Origin: Aurantimonas manganoxydans SI85-9A1
GTDB lineage: Bacteria > Pseudomonadota > Alphaproteobacteria > Rhizobiales > Rhizobiaceae
DNA length: 64,000 nt
Assembly (NCBI RefSeq): GCF_000153465.1
Contig: NZ_CH672387.1
Location: forward strand, 2,767,903-2,831,902
Direction of reading: 5' to 3'
Under the pieces are notes generated by a model. The model worked only from the letters and a program-made list of their open reading frames with translations. It was not told the origin of the DNA and did not search any database. Positions 10,753 to 18,134 of the stretch are shown in pieces. How positions within the stretch are numbered: the first letter of the stretch is position 1; every line of letters begins with the position of its first letter. The translations under genes and the position numbers were made by a program.

Positions 10753-11280
10753 ATGGAGACTGTCGACCCGCCGCTGACACAGGACGAGATCGCCGAAGGT
10801 CTTCGCCTGTCCGCCGCCTATCTGGCGCTGGTGCGCGCCGCACTGTCGGGCTATCCGCCACCGCCGCGCACCGCCCGGCGCCGGCGCGCCACGTCGCCCG
10901 GTCCTGCCGGCACCCAGCGCGGCGACCGGATGCTGCCCAGCGCCGCCTGGCTCTTCGCCGCCATCTGCAAGCGCGGCGCCTGCCGCCGGGTCCGCGCCTG
11001 CCGCTATGGCGAGCGCCCCGGCGACGGCACATGCGACGCCACCGGCCAGCCGCCCGCCCCCTGCTTCGAGGCCCTGCCGCGCGCCGTCCATCTCGCCCTG
11101 CCCTTCGCGCTGCAGCGCCAGATCACCCCCGCCGCCTTCCGCGACCCCTACCATCTGCGCCGCGAAGCCGAAGCCATCCGCGCCGCCAGAAGCGACGTGG
11201 CGGCGATGCGCAGCGATGGGGTGGAGGCGGGTGCGGGGTCACATGAAGCCGGGCGGCCGGCCCCCGATCCCTCACCCTGA
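10753..11280 (+). CDS. conserved-type hypothetical protein with a cysteine cluster
   Basis: A 175-residue protein of unknown function. The ATG at 10753 follows GAGGAG nine bases upstream. The middle carries CKRGACRRVRACRYG, then GDGTC and PPAPCFEALP; I recall this arginine-rich Cys pattern as common in uncharacterised alphaproteobacterial proteins, but no function is attached to it. Four to five cysteines could bind a metal; this is speculation. The last residues (PAPDPSP and the stop) are read from the left end of repeat copy C at 11262, so the native C-terminus was probably replaced when the repeat arrived. Confidence 0.65.
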   Translation: METVDPPLTQDEIAEGLRLSAAYLALVRAALSGYPPPPRTARRRRATSPGPAGTQRGDRMLPSAAWLFAAICKRGACRRVRACRYGERPGDGTCDATGQPPAPCFEALPRAVHLALPFALQRQITPAAFRDPYHLRREAEAIRAARSDVAAMRSDGVEAGAGSHEAGRPAPDPSP

Positions 11281-11363
11281 GCCTGTCGAAGGGTGAGCGT
11301 GAGGGGGTTCCGCCAAACGCAGCGCCGAGCGCCCCTCGCCCTTCGACAGGCTCAGGATGAGGG
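11262..11363. repeat. interspersed inverted-repeat element, copy C
   Basis: A more diverged ~102-bp member of the family of copies A and B. It keeps the inverted ends (CCTGAGCCTGTCGAAGGG and CCTTCGACAGGCTCAGGATG) and the right-hand GAGCGCCCCTCGCCC segment, with a changed middle. It supplies the stop codon of the gene at 10753. Confidence 0.8.
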
Positions 11364-11397
11364 GCTGCGGGATGGGATGCGCCAAGGGAAAAACGGA

Positions 11398-11418
11398 GGG
11401 AGGGAGGGAGGGTATAAT
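11398..11418 (+). other. GGGA microsatellite followed by TATAAT
   Basis: GGGAGGGAGGGAGGG (11398-11412) is a canonical four-run G-quadruplex motif on the plus strand. It directly abuts TATAAT (11413-11418), a perfect -10-like hexamer. No -35-like sequence lies 17 bases upstream and no rightward gene follows, so a promoter is not claimed. Confidence 0.55.
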
Positions 11419-11464
11419 GCGAGATGCACCCGCGCTGCACTCCACCGCTTGCCGGGGCCAACAT

Positions 11465-11511
11465 CCCCCTCATCCTGAGCCTGTCGAAGGACGAGGGCTC
11501 CAGCCAGACGC
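11465..11511. repeat. interspersed repeat, half copy D
   Basis: A left half of the A/B element (CCTCATCCTGAGCCTGTCGA, then GAGGGCTCCAGCCAGACGCC) without the right inverted end. It lies just downstream of the leftward acetyltransferase gene, where it may cap that transcript. Confidence 0.75.
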
Positions 11512-11516
11512 CTGCC

Positions 11517-11987
11517 CTAGCCCCAGTCGCGGCGCATGGTGGCCATGCCGTTGCGGCGGCCGAGTTCCTCGTAGCCGGCGGCCTCGTAGACCCGAAGGGC
11601 CGGCTCGTTGTCGAGCTCGACCTTCAGCGTGACCGAGATGGCGCCGAGATCGCGGGCGGCCTGTTCGGCCAGCGCCGCCAGCTGCGCCCCGGCCCCGCCG
11701 CGGGCCGCCGCCTCGACGAAGACATAGACGAGGTGGCGCACCTCCGGTCCGATGCCGACCCGCAAAGCGAAGAAGCCGACCTCGCGGCCGGTCGCGTCGA
11801 CCAGGTAGAAGGAGGCGTCGTCGGCCTCGTTCAGCCATTTCTCCCGCCATTCCAGCGGGTCGAACGGATGCTTGGCGTTCGGATTGACCAGCGCGAGGTC
11901 GTCGGCCGCGACCAGCAGCCGGGCGAGCGGTGCCAGGTCGAAGGGCACATTGGGGCGAAGGGCGAGGTCGGACACGAGCGGCTCCAT
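11517..11987 (-). CDS. GNAT family N-acetyltransferase
   Basis: A 156-residue protein with the GNAT fold order: N-terminal LARLLVAADD, a strand LVYVFVEAAARGGAGAQLA in which the acetyl-CoA-binding R-x-x-G-x-G/A loop is RGGAGA, and the C-terminal NEPALRVYEAAGYEELGR that is diagnostic of the family. It transfers acetyl groups from acetyl-CoA; the acceptor is unknown. The frame continues upstream into a repeat (12105) whose translation is not protein-like, so the ATG at 11985-11987 was chosen, though no strong ribosome site precedes it. Confidence 0.85.
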   Translation of the reverse strand: MEPLVSDLALRPNVPFDLAPLARLLVAADDLALVNPNAKHPFDPLEWREKWLNEADDASFYLVDATGREVGFFALRVGIGPEVRHLVYVFVEAAARGGAGAQLAALAEQAARDLGAISVTLKVELDNEPALRVYEAAGYEELGRRNGMATMRRDWG

Positions 11988-12104
11988 GGCGGTGTCGTCA
12001 GGGAAGATGGGCGCGCCCCTCGCACGGACCAGCCGCCGTTTCAACCGCCCGCACGCCCAAAGCCGGCCGCACGAAGCGTCCCGCAGGCGGTCCGCCCCCT
12101 CCGG

Positions 12105-12135
12105 CGTCATCCCCGGGCCTGACCCGGGGACCCAT
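12105..12135. repeat. second repeat family, copy 2
   Basis: CGTCATCCCCGGGCCTGACC followed by CGGGGACCCATG, the same type as the sequence at 7480-7511. It is partly palindromic (CCCCGGG / CCCGGGG) and lies upstream of the leftward acetyltransferase. Confidence 0.7.
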
Positions 12136-12185
12136 GCCAAACCCTCACCGCCGCCGCCAACGCCGACAACGGGACCACCGGCCCG

Positions 12186-12308
12186 TCAGCGCGGCACGGC
12201 GCCGTCCATCATCGCGGCGTTGTTCTCCCAGCGGGCGCTGCGCACCTCATCGGACGGCGTCGCGCAGGCGCCCAGCATCAACAGGGCGAGAAGGGGAAGC
12301 AGTTTCAT
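12186..12308 (-). CDS. small lipoprotein (40 residues)
   Basis: A very short gene reading MKLLPLLALLMLGACATPSD and ending NNAAMMDGAVPR. The basic start, hydrophobic run and LGAC lipobox (Cys15) predict a lipid-anchored peptide of 26 residues after processing. A GGGAG ribosome site lies eight bases before the ATG at 12306-12308. No family is recognised. It is first of three adjacent leftward mini-genes for exported peptides (12186, 12456, 12821). Confidence 0.65.
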   Translation of the reverse strand: MKLLPLLALLMLGACATPSDEVRSARWENNAAMMDGAVPR

Positions 12309-12455
12309 CGGGTCGGCTCCCGAAAGAGAACTATCGGCAGAGTTCGGCGAGGCGCCAGCCGCCGGCCGGGCTCGCGACGTCGGAGAGTGCAAACGAGGAA
12401 TCTCCGGCAATCTCGCCCGGCGCCCTGCCCCTGTCCACCCGCATCGGCTTCCCGG

Positions 12456-12755
12456 TCAGTGCGGGTTCTGTCCCGGCACGATGCCGCCGGCCGGAGTATC
12501 GGCCATCACCGAGGGCGTCACGCCGTTCACCAGCGGCTGGGCCGATGCCTTGCCGTAGACGCTGCCGACGCCGTAGAGCCACGGCAGGCCGGGGCTGTAG
12601 GGCCGCAGCACGACGCGTCCGTCCGGCAGCACCACCCGGCGCGACTGCTGCTTCTCGCGCTCCGACAGGCGCACGCCCACCGGCTCCTGGGCGGCGGCCG
12701 GTAGCACCGGTGTCATGAGCGCGGTGGCGAGGAGAGCGGCAAGCATGCGGCGCAT
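12456..12755 (-). CDS. small secreted protein (99 residues)
   Basis: The product starts MRRMLAALLATALMTPVLPA followed by AQ, a clear Sec signal peptide with a PAAAQ cleavage region near residue 23. The mature part has RVVLPDGRVVLRPYSPGLPW and ends AGGIVPGQNPH. The ATG at 12753-12755 follows GGAAGGA. No known family was recognised. The ending resembles that of the next small gene (SGGIVPGQISD at 12821), which suggests a shared ancestry or function for the two mini-proteins. Confidence 0.65.
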   Translation of the reverse strand: MRRMLAALLATALMTPVLPAAAQEPVGVRLSEREKQQSRRVVLPDGRVVLRPYSPGLPWLYGVGSVYGKASAQPLVNGVTPSVMADTPAGGIVPGQNPH

Positions 12756-12820
12756 GGCGGGAGTCCTTCCTGTTCCGATATCGGCCTCAACGCGCAAGCG
12801 GCCATCCGCGTTGCAGGCCA

Positions 12821-12958
12821 TCAGTCGGAGATCTGCCCCGGCACGATCCCGCCCGACGGAGTCCCACGGTCGGCGGAGCTGTTGGCCGAGCGCGTGCCCT
12901 GGCAGCCGGCCGCGACTAGAAGCGCGCAGGCGGCGGTGATGGTTAGGATTCTTCGCAT
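12821..12958 (-). CDS. small lipoprotein (45 residues)
   Basis: The product starts MRRILTITAACALLVAAGC and ends PSGGIVPGQISD. The LLVAAGC lipobox places the lipidated cysteine at residue 19, leaving a 27-residue mature lipopeptide. A GGAG ribosome site lies seven bases before the ATG at 12956-12958. Function unknown. Its tail motif GGIVPGQ is shared with the 12456 product. Confidence 0.65.
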   Translation of the reverse strand: MRRILTITAACALLVAAGCQGTRSANSSADRGTPSGGIVPGQISD

Positions 12959-13050
12959 GACAGTCTCCGGCAGGTTGGGGTCTGCTCGCAGAACGGCCCG
13001 GCCCCGCCGGAGTTGCCGCGCCGCGACGCACGCCTGCGTGAACGGTGCCC

Positions 13051-13872
13051 TCAGCGCTTGCGGGCCAGCACCAGATGCCCCGGCGCCGGCTCGCCCTCCT
13101 GGCGGCGCACGACGATCGGCGTTGCCTCCAGCGTCTCGAAACCATGCGCCGCCAGCCGGTCGCGCACGTAGCTTTCCTTGTGGTGAAAGCGTTGGTGCGG
13201 CCCGACCATGAAGTCCCGTGCGCCAAAGGTCGCGTCCGGCATGGTCTCGGTCGAAAAACCGAAGATGCCGCCGCCGCTCATCCGCGCGGCGGTGGCAGCG
13301 AACAGCGGATCGAGCCCGCCGAGATAAGGCAGCACGTCGGTCGCCACGACCAGATCGAAAGGCTCGGGCTCGTCGAACTCCTCAAGAAAGCCGACCGCCT
13401 CGCCGATATAGAGATGATCGTAGACGCCCTTGTCGAAACAGGTCTCGATCATGCCTTCCGACAGATCGACGCCGATCAGCGTCGCGATGCGGTCCCGCAG
13501 CGCCTCGCCGGCCAGCCCGGTACCGCAGCCCAGGTCCAGCGCGCGCTCATAGGGCCCCGGCGCGACCGCCGCCAAGCGCTCGGCGATGAGGCCCGGCACG
13601 CCATAGCCAAGCTGACGCACCAGAATGTCCTCGAAATCGTCGGCATGCTGGTCGAACAGCGTCGCCACATAGGCGTCACCCGCCGAGGCCGGTGTCTCGC
13701 CTTCGCCCATCGCCGCCATCCGCACCGCGGCGCCGGCATGGTCGTCCGGATCGAGCGCCAGGCAGCGGCGATAGGCGTCGGCTGCAGCGGTGCGATCGCC
13801 GGCTTTCTCCAAAGCCAGCGCCTCTTCATAGGCTTCGGCCAGGGCCGCCTCGTCGATGGGGGTGTCGCTCAT
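13051..13872 (-). CDS. TPR-containing class I SAM-dependent methyltransferase
   Basis: A 273-residue protein. Residues 1-50 form a TPR-like pair of helices (AEAYEEALALEKAGD, AADAYRRCLALDPDD). The methyltransferase domain follows, with SAM motif I ALDLGCGTGLAGEAL, motif II region LIGVDLSEGMIE, and FDLVVATDVLPYLGGLDPLF as the post-motif segment. This layout is that of small TPR-methyltransferases whose substrates are not known. The ATG at 13870-13872 has AGGAG six bases upstream. Confidence 0.88.
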   Translation of the reverse strand: MSDTPIDEAALAEAYEEALALEKAGDRTAAADAYRRCLALDPDDHAGAAVRMAAMGEGETPASAGDAYVATLFDQHADDFEDILVRQLGYGVPGLIAERLAAVAPGPYERALDLGCGTGLAGEALRDRIATLIGVDLSEGMIETCFDKGVYDHLYIGEAVGFLEEFDEPEPFDLVVATDVLPYLGGLDPLFAATAARMSGGGIFGFSTETMPDATFGARDFMVGPHQRFHHKESYVRDRLAAHGFETLEATPIVVRRQEGEPAPGHLVLARKR

Positions 13873-13951
13873 TGCCGGCTCCTATGGGGTTCGCGGTGCC
13901 TCTTAGGGCAAAGTTGAGGCCGGCGACAGCCGACCTGCATTGCTCCGCGGA

Positions 13952-14587
13952 TCAGACGGCGGCCGTGCCGCTGCCCAGTTCGTCCACGAGGGCCAGCGCC
14001 GCGGCGGCAATCCGCGCCGCCGGCATGCTGCAGAAGACCTCGGGCATCCCCTCGATCTCGTCAGCCTGCGCCGCAGCCTCGTCGCTCAGCGGCACATGGA
14101 AGAAGCCGAAATCGCGCACCCCGAGCGCATCGGCGTTGAAGGCCAACCGGTAGAGCGTGTCGTTGCAAAGATAGCCGCCCGCATCCGACGACCATTCGAA
14201 GGACACGCCGGCGCCGCGCAGTGCCGACGTCACGGCCTTCCATGGCATCCGGCAGGCGAGCGCCTCCGGTCCGTCGAGCACCGCCGGCCCTGCCGGAAAC
14301 GCGCCTGTCGCATCGGCCTGTCCGAGCTTGCGGCGGTTGCGGGCGACCCGTTCGATGCGCAGTCGCTCGGCCCGCTTGTGCAGACCGAACAGGACGACGC
14401 TGGTCGGCGCCAGGGTCTCGATCAAGGTGCGCAGGCGCGGCCAGCTCGTCTCCCACTCGACCGGCAGGACGGCGGCGTGAAACGCTTCACCGTGACGAGG
14501 GTCGGATTCGAGGGTTCGCACCATCGTTTCCGTCGGATTGCGGGGCGCACCGGGGAAGGAGGAAAATCCGCAAACGAGTATTTTCAT
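13952..14587 (-). CDS. pyroglutamyl-peptidase I family protein (peptidase C15)
   Basis: A 211-residue member of the cysteine peptidase family that removes N-terminal pyroglutamate. Family landmarks are visible: FSSFPGAPRNPTE near the N-terminus, the glutamate-bearing FGLHKRAERLRIERVARN, the nucleophile in SSDAGGYLCNDTLY and the histidine in FFHVPLS, giving the expected Glu/Cys/His order. The N-terminal motif is more diverged than in classical Pcp (FPGAP in place of FGG), so substrate preference may differ. Cytosolic; stands alone. Confidence 0.82.
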   Translation of the reverse strand: MKILVCGFSSFPGAPRNPTETMVRTLESDPRHGEAFHAAVLPVEWETSWPRLRTLIETLAPTSVVLFGLHKRAERLRIERVARNRRKLGQADATGAFPAGPAVLDGPEALACRMPWKAVTSALRGAGVSFEWSSDAGGYLCNDTLYRLAFNADALGVRDFGFFHVPLSDEAAAQADEIEGMPEVFCSMPAARIAAAALALVDELGSGTAAV

Positions 14588-14922
14588 TTGAGATGAATGC
14601 CTTGGGAAGAGCCCGCCAATTGCGGCGTCGATCCGTCTTTACAGCGGGTTTTGGATGGTGGAAGCTGTATTGCCTGTCCCGAAATGGCACGCGACACGCG
14701 CCCTGAATACGTCGCTCGTCGGGCCGGAAACGGGATAGCAATGTAGGAGGCTCCGGGCAATCTCGCGAACAAGGGTCATGGACGAACTGCGTATCGGAGG
14801 CGCATCCTCCGGGTGGTCTGCCGTATAATTTCAGGCCACGATGTATCGGTTCCTTTCCTAGTCAAGACTTGCCTGCCACCGCCAGACGGCGACTCGTAAT
14901 GCCAGGATAAGGGATACCGACG
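14588..14922. other. intergenic region upstream of the cold-shock gene
   Basis: Some 335 bases between the leftward peptidase gene and the rightward cold-shock gene. Cold-shock genes often have long structured leaders, so much of the right half may be untranslated leader, but I see no clear hairpin or promoter motif. Confidence 0.4.
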
Positions 14923-15135
14923 ATGGCACAGACCGGTACGGTCAAGTTCTTCAATACCGAAAAGGGCTTCGGTTTCATCAAGCCCGACGATGGCGGCGCG
15001 GACATCTTCGTCCATATCTCCGCCGTCCAGGCCTCGGGTCTGCCGGGGCTCGAGGAGAACCAGAAGGTCTCCTACGACACCGAGCCGGACAAGCGCGGCA
15101 AGGGCCCGAAGGCCGTCAATCTCGCCGCAGACTGA
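14923..15135 (+). CDS. cold-shock domain protein
   Basis: A 70-residue single cold-shock domain, the standard length. RNP1 (KGFGFI) and RNP2 (IFVHIS) are intact, with GTVKFFNTEKGFGFIKPDD at the start of the OB fold. It binds single-stranded nucleic acid and melts RNA structure. It is monocistronic, with long untranslated flanks on both sides. Confidence 0.96.
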   Translation: MAQTGTVKFFNTEKGFGFIKPDDGGADIFVHISAVQASGLPGLEENQKVSYDTEPDKRGKGPKAVNLAAD

Positions 15136-15333
15136 TCTCGCGTCACGATGGTCGCGGTTGGCTTCGGCTCCCGCCCCTTCGTGACGTCCAGACCGGGAAA
15201 GCTCGTCACGCGGTTGCGCCGGGCTTTCCTTTCCAGCCACCATCCTGTCCCAGTTCGATACGGAAACGTCTGGCACGCCACGTGCAAGGCCACACCCGAA
15301 CGCCAGAAAAAGGCGAAAACGGGAGTGCAATCC

Positions 15334-16230
15334 ATGTCTCAACGCCACCGGCAGGCCTGCGCCAGATCCAGCCATATCGCTGTGATCGCCAGCCTTACCG
15401 CCATGTTCCTTGCTACAGCACCCGCCAGCGCCCAGACCTATCTCGATGGTGGCGGCGGCAGCAGTTCGCGGCCGCAGTCCAGCGACCCGACAGGTGGCTT
15501 CCTCGACGGCGGCGGTCCCCTGCAGCCCCGGCGCGGAGTCCGGAACGGCCAGCGTCGCGATGGTTTCCTCGACGATGGCGGGGGGGTCGGCAGACGGCCC
15601 GACATCGTCGCTAGGTCAGGCGGTGATCGCGAATTCCTGAGGGACGGAGGATCGATTCGCACGCCGGCCGATATCGTCTATTCCGACGAGCGGGAAGAGT
15701 TTCTCGAAGACGGTGGGTCGATCGTCGTCGAACCGGACATCCTGGTCGACGACCGGCGCCTGCGTCGCGGTCGCGGCTGGCGGGAGGTCGCGGCTCCAAG
15801 GACCGTTCAGCGCTCGTCCGGCTCGTTCACCGTCATCACCAGTGATCTCGGCGACCGCGGCTACGGCTCGACCACCCAGGTGTCGGGAAAAAGCGCGAAC
15901 CGGATGCGAACGAAAGCGAAGATCATCGATGTCGAGAGTGCGCGGCTCGACCGCCGGCCGATGCCGGCCTCCGGCGTGGAGGTGATCTACAAGATCGGCG
16001 GACCACAGATCATCCGGATCGCCCCCGGATATGGTCAGCGCGTCGCGGCGCTCGCAACGGACAGCGCCGATGTGCCTCGGCCAACCGCCCGTGCCGAACC
16101 GGAACAGGTCGATCGTGCCGCCCCCTGGACCCGCGGATGGCTGGACCGCTGCACGAGCGAGCATGAGAGCTTCGACCCCGACTACGGGACCTATGTCGAC
16201 GCACAGGGTCAGTCGCAGTTCTGCGACTGA
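15334..16230 (+). CDS. secreted protein with FLxDGG repeats and a BA14K-like C-terminus
   Basis: A 298-residue exported protein. The ATG at 15334 has GGGAG eight bases upstream and starts a Sec signal peptide (hydrophobic core VIASLTAMFLATAPASA, then Q). The mature N-terminal half holds five copies of an aromatic-L-x-(D/G)-GG motif: YLDGGGG, FLDGGG, FLDDGGG, FLRDGGS, FLEDGGS, spaced 20-35 residues apart. The last ~30 residues (W-L-D-R-C, then SFDPDYGTYVDAQGQSQFC) match the pattern of the BA14K family of rhizobial/Brucella surface proteins, two cysteines around a F/YDP-TY core. The middle is unassigned. Function unknown; periplasmic or surface location inferred. Confidence 0.7.
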   Translation: MSQRHRQACARSSHIAVIASLTAMFLATAPASAQTYLDGGGGSSSRPQSSDPTGGFLDGGGPLQPRRGVRNGQRRDGFLDDGGGVGRRPDIVARSGGDREFLRDGGSIRTPADIVYSDEREEFLEDGGSIVVEPDILVDDRRLRRGRGWREVAAPRTVQRSSGSFTVITSDLGDRGYGSTTQVSGKSANRMRTKAKIIDVESARLDRRPMPASGVEVIYKIGGPQIIRIAPGYGQRVAALATDSADVPRPTARAEPEQVDRAAPWTRGWLDRCTSEHESFDPDYGTYVDAQGQSQFCD

Positions 16231-16252
16231 CGGAGACGGGGAGCCAGGCTCC

Positions 16253-16894
16253 TCAGGTCAGGAACGGATTGCCGCGGCGCTCGTCGCCGAGGCGTCCGCC
16301 GGGCCCGTGGCCGCAGATGAAGCCGACGTCGTCGCCGAGCGGAAGGACCTTGTCCTTGATCGAGGCGATCAGCGTCGCGTGGTCGCCGCCAGGCAGATCG
16401 GTGCGGCCGATCGAGCCGGAGAACAGGACGTCGCCCGCGTGCAGGAACTTGGCGGCCCGGTTGTAGAAGACGACATGGCCCGGCGCATGTCCCGGCGTGT
16501 GCAGCACCTCGAAGCGATGGTCGGCAAAGGCAAGGGTCTCGCCCTCCTCCAACCAGCGGTCCGGCGTGCAATCGCGGACCGCGCCAGGAATTCCGAACAT
16601 CCGCGCCTGTTCCGACAGTCCGGCCAGCAGGAAGTCGTCGGCCTTGTGCGGGCCGACGATGTCGACGCCGAGGTGCTCCTTCAGCTCCATCGCCCCGCCG
16701 GCGTGGTCGATATGGCCGTGGGTCAGCCAGATCGCCTCGATGGCGATCCCGGCCTTCTCGATGGCCTCCAAGATCCGGTCGACGTCACCGCCGGGATCGA
16801 CCACGACGCCGATCTTGTCCTCGACATCGAAGAGGATGCAGCAATTCTGCTGGAATGGCGTGACGGGAACGATCTGGGCGTTGAGTGTGGTCAC
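16253..16894 (-). CDS. MBL-fold metallo-hydrolase (glyoxalase II-like)
   Basis: A 213-residue protein with the metal-binding THGHIDHAGG (HxHxDH), the later histidine in HTPGHAPGHVVF, the bridging aspartate in FLHAGDVLFSGSIGRTDLPG and the final CGHG. The compact length and the GSIGRTDLPGG segment fit the YcbL/GloB-like subgroup, two-metal thioester hydrolases related to glyoxalase II but lacking its C-terminal helical domain. The start is GTG at 16892-16894 with GAGG five bases before it. Confidence 0.9.
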   Translation of the reverse strand: MTTLNAQIVPVTPFQQNCCILFDVEDKIGVVVDPGGDVDRILEAIEKAGIAIEAIWLTHGHIDHAGGAMELKEHLGVDIVGPHKADDFLLAGLSEQARMFGIPGAVRDCTPDRWLEEGETLAFADHRFEVLHTPGHAPGHVVFYNRAAKFLHAGDVLFSGSIGRTDLPGGDHATLIASIKDKVLPLGDDVGFICGHGPGGRLGDERRGNPFLT

Positions 16895-17020
16895 GTGGGC
16901 CTCGGGCGTCGGTTGCTGTGCCCGGCTGTTAACGCGGGGCAGACGCCGCAGGCAAGCATGCGAACGGCCGCAGCGAGTGCCGCGGCCGGAAAGCTGATGA
17001 TGTCAGCAGCGGGTGTCCGC

Positions 17021-17911
17021 CTATTCGGCGGCGGCACGCTGGGGCTGCACCACGGCGGTATAATCCTCGACCAGCCGGCGCGTCGTCTCGCCCGGCGTGA
17101 AGCGCCATTCGGCGATCTCGGACACCGGCGTCACCTCGGCAGCCGTGCCACAGAGGAAGCACTCGTCGAAATCGGCCAGTTCCTCGGGCATGATCGCCCG
17201 CTCGCGCACTTCGATACCGCGACGCTTGGCCAGTTCGATCACCGTGCGGCGCGTGATGCCGTCGAGGAAGCAGTCCGGTGTCGGCGTGTGGATGATGCCG
17301 TCCTTGACGAAGAAGACGTTGGCGCCGGTCGCCTCGGCCACCTGGCCGCGCCAGTCCAGCATCAGCGCATCGGCATAGCCCTTGGCCTCGGCCGCGTGCT
17401 TGGAGATGGTGCAGATCATGTAGAGGCCGGTCGCCTTGGCCTTCGACGGCGCGGTGCGCGGATCGGGACGGCGATATTCGGCGAGATCCAGCCGGATGCC
17501 CTTCATCCGCTGCTCCGGATCGAAATAGCTCGGCCACTGCCAGATGGCGATCGCGACGTTGATCCGGTTCTTCTGCGCCGAAACGCCCATCATCTCGGAC
17601 CCGCGGAAGGCGATCGGGCGGACATAGGCATCGGTGAAGCCCTGGCGCACCAGGAGTTCGTTCGTTGCCGCGTCGATCTCGTCGGCGCTGTAGGGAATTT
17701 CGAACCCGATCATGCGGCCCGATGCGATCAGCCGCTCGGTGTGCTCGCGCAGCTTGAAGACCGTGCCACCATAGGCGCGCTCGCCTTCGAACACGGCGCT
17801 GGCGTAGTGCAGACCATGGGTGAGAACGTGGACCTTGGCGTCTTTCCACGGCAGGAACTCGCCGTTGTACCAGATTTCGCCGTCAAGCTGGTCGAATGGA
17901 ACACTGCTCAT
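17021..17911 (-). CDS. ilvE: branched-chain amino acid aminotransferase
   Basis: A 296-residue class IV PLP aminotransferase that interconverts valine, leucine and isoleucine with their 2-oxo acids using glutamate/2-oxoglutarate. The family opening EIWYNGEFLPWKDAKVHVLT, then HGLHYASAVFEGERAY, is intact. The PLP lysine is K159 in SKAKATGLYM, and the cofactor-binding stretch EATGANVFFVKDG and the ITRRTVIELAKRRGI follow. The ATG at 17909-17911 was chosen because homologous sequence begins there; the frame stays open upstream without resemblance. It is divergent from the petP-like regulator operon. Confidence 0.94.
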   Translation of the reverse strand: MSSVPFDQLDGEIWYNGEFLPWKDAKVHVLTHGLHYASAVFEGERAYGGTVFKLREHTERLIASGRMIGFEIPYSADEIDAATNELLVRQGFTDAYVRPIAFRGSEMMGVSAQKNRINVAIAIWQWPSYFDPEQRMKGIRLDLAEYRRPDPRTAPSKAKATGLYMICTISKHAAEAKGYADALMLDWRGQVAEATGANVFFVKDGIIHTPTPDCFLDGITRRTVIELAKRRGIEVRERAIMPEELADFDECFLCGTAAEVTPVSEIAEWRFTPGETTRRLVEDYTAVVQPQRAAAE

Positions 17912-18108
17912 GGTTGTCGACGCCTGTCCCGGCGTCCTCCCTATCCGTGGTGTAACGGCGATCGGCTTCTGACCGATTCGTGGCTTGTCTGCCGACTGCG
18001 TCCGGTCTTCCTGATGCGGATAGCCCGAAGCCGACAATGGGCCGGGAGGGGAATGGTCGCAAGCGACGGTTTCCACTCTCGCAGGCAAGGTGTAACAATA
18101 GAACCAAA

Positions 18109-18131
18109 TTACGTCAACACTGCTGACCTAA
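18109..18131. promoter_or_regulatory. imperfect inverted repeat just upstream of the MarR-type gene
   Basis: TTACGTCA, seven spacer bases, then TGACCTAA (7 of 8 positions symmetric). It ends four bases before the ATG at 18135 and sits where a MarR dimer could bind to control its own operon and the divergent ilvE. The start codon lacks a clear ribosome site, so the message might be leaderless. The operator role is inferred from position and symmetry. Confidence 0.5.
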
Positions 18132-18134
18132 ATT

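Noticed and set aside
10160-11154. Leftward frames of ~175-290 codons opposite the 10753 gene
   Set aside because: Extreme Arg/Gly/Ala composition and no ribosome sites; they look like composition artefacts.
17912-18088. A longer N-terminus for IlvE
   Set aside because: The extension covers the regulatory gap, has no family similarity, and the standard IlvE start lies at 17911.
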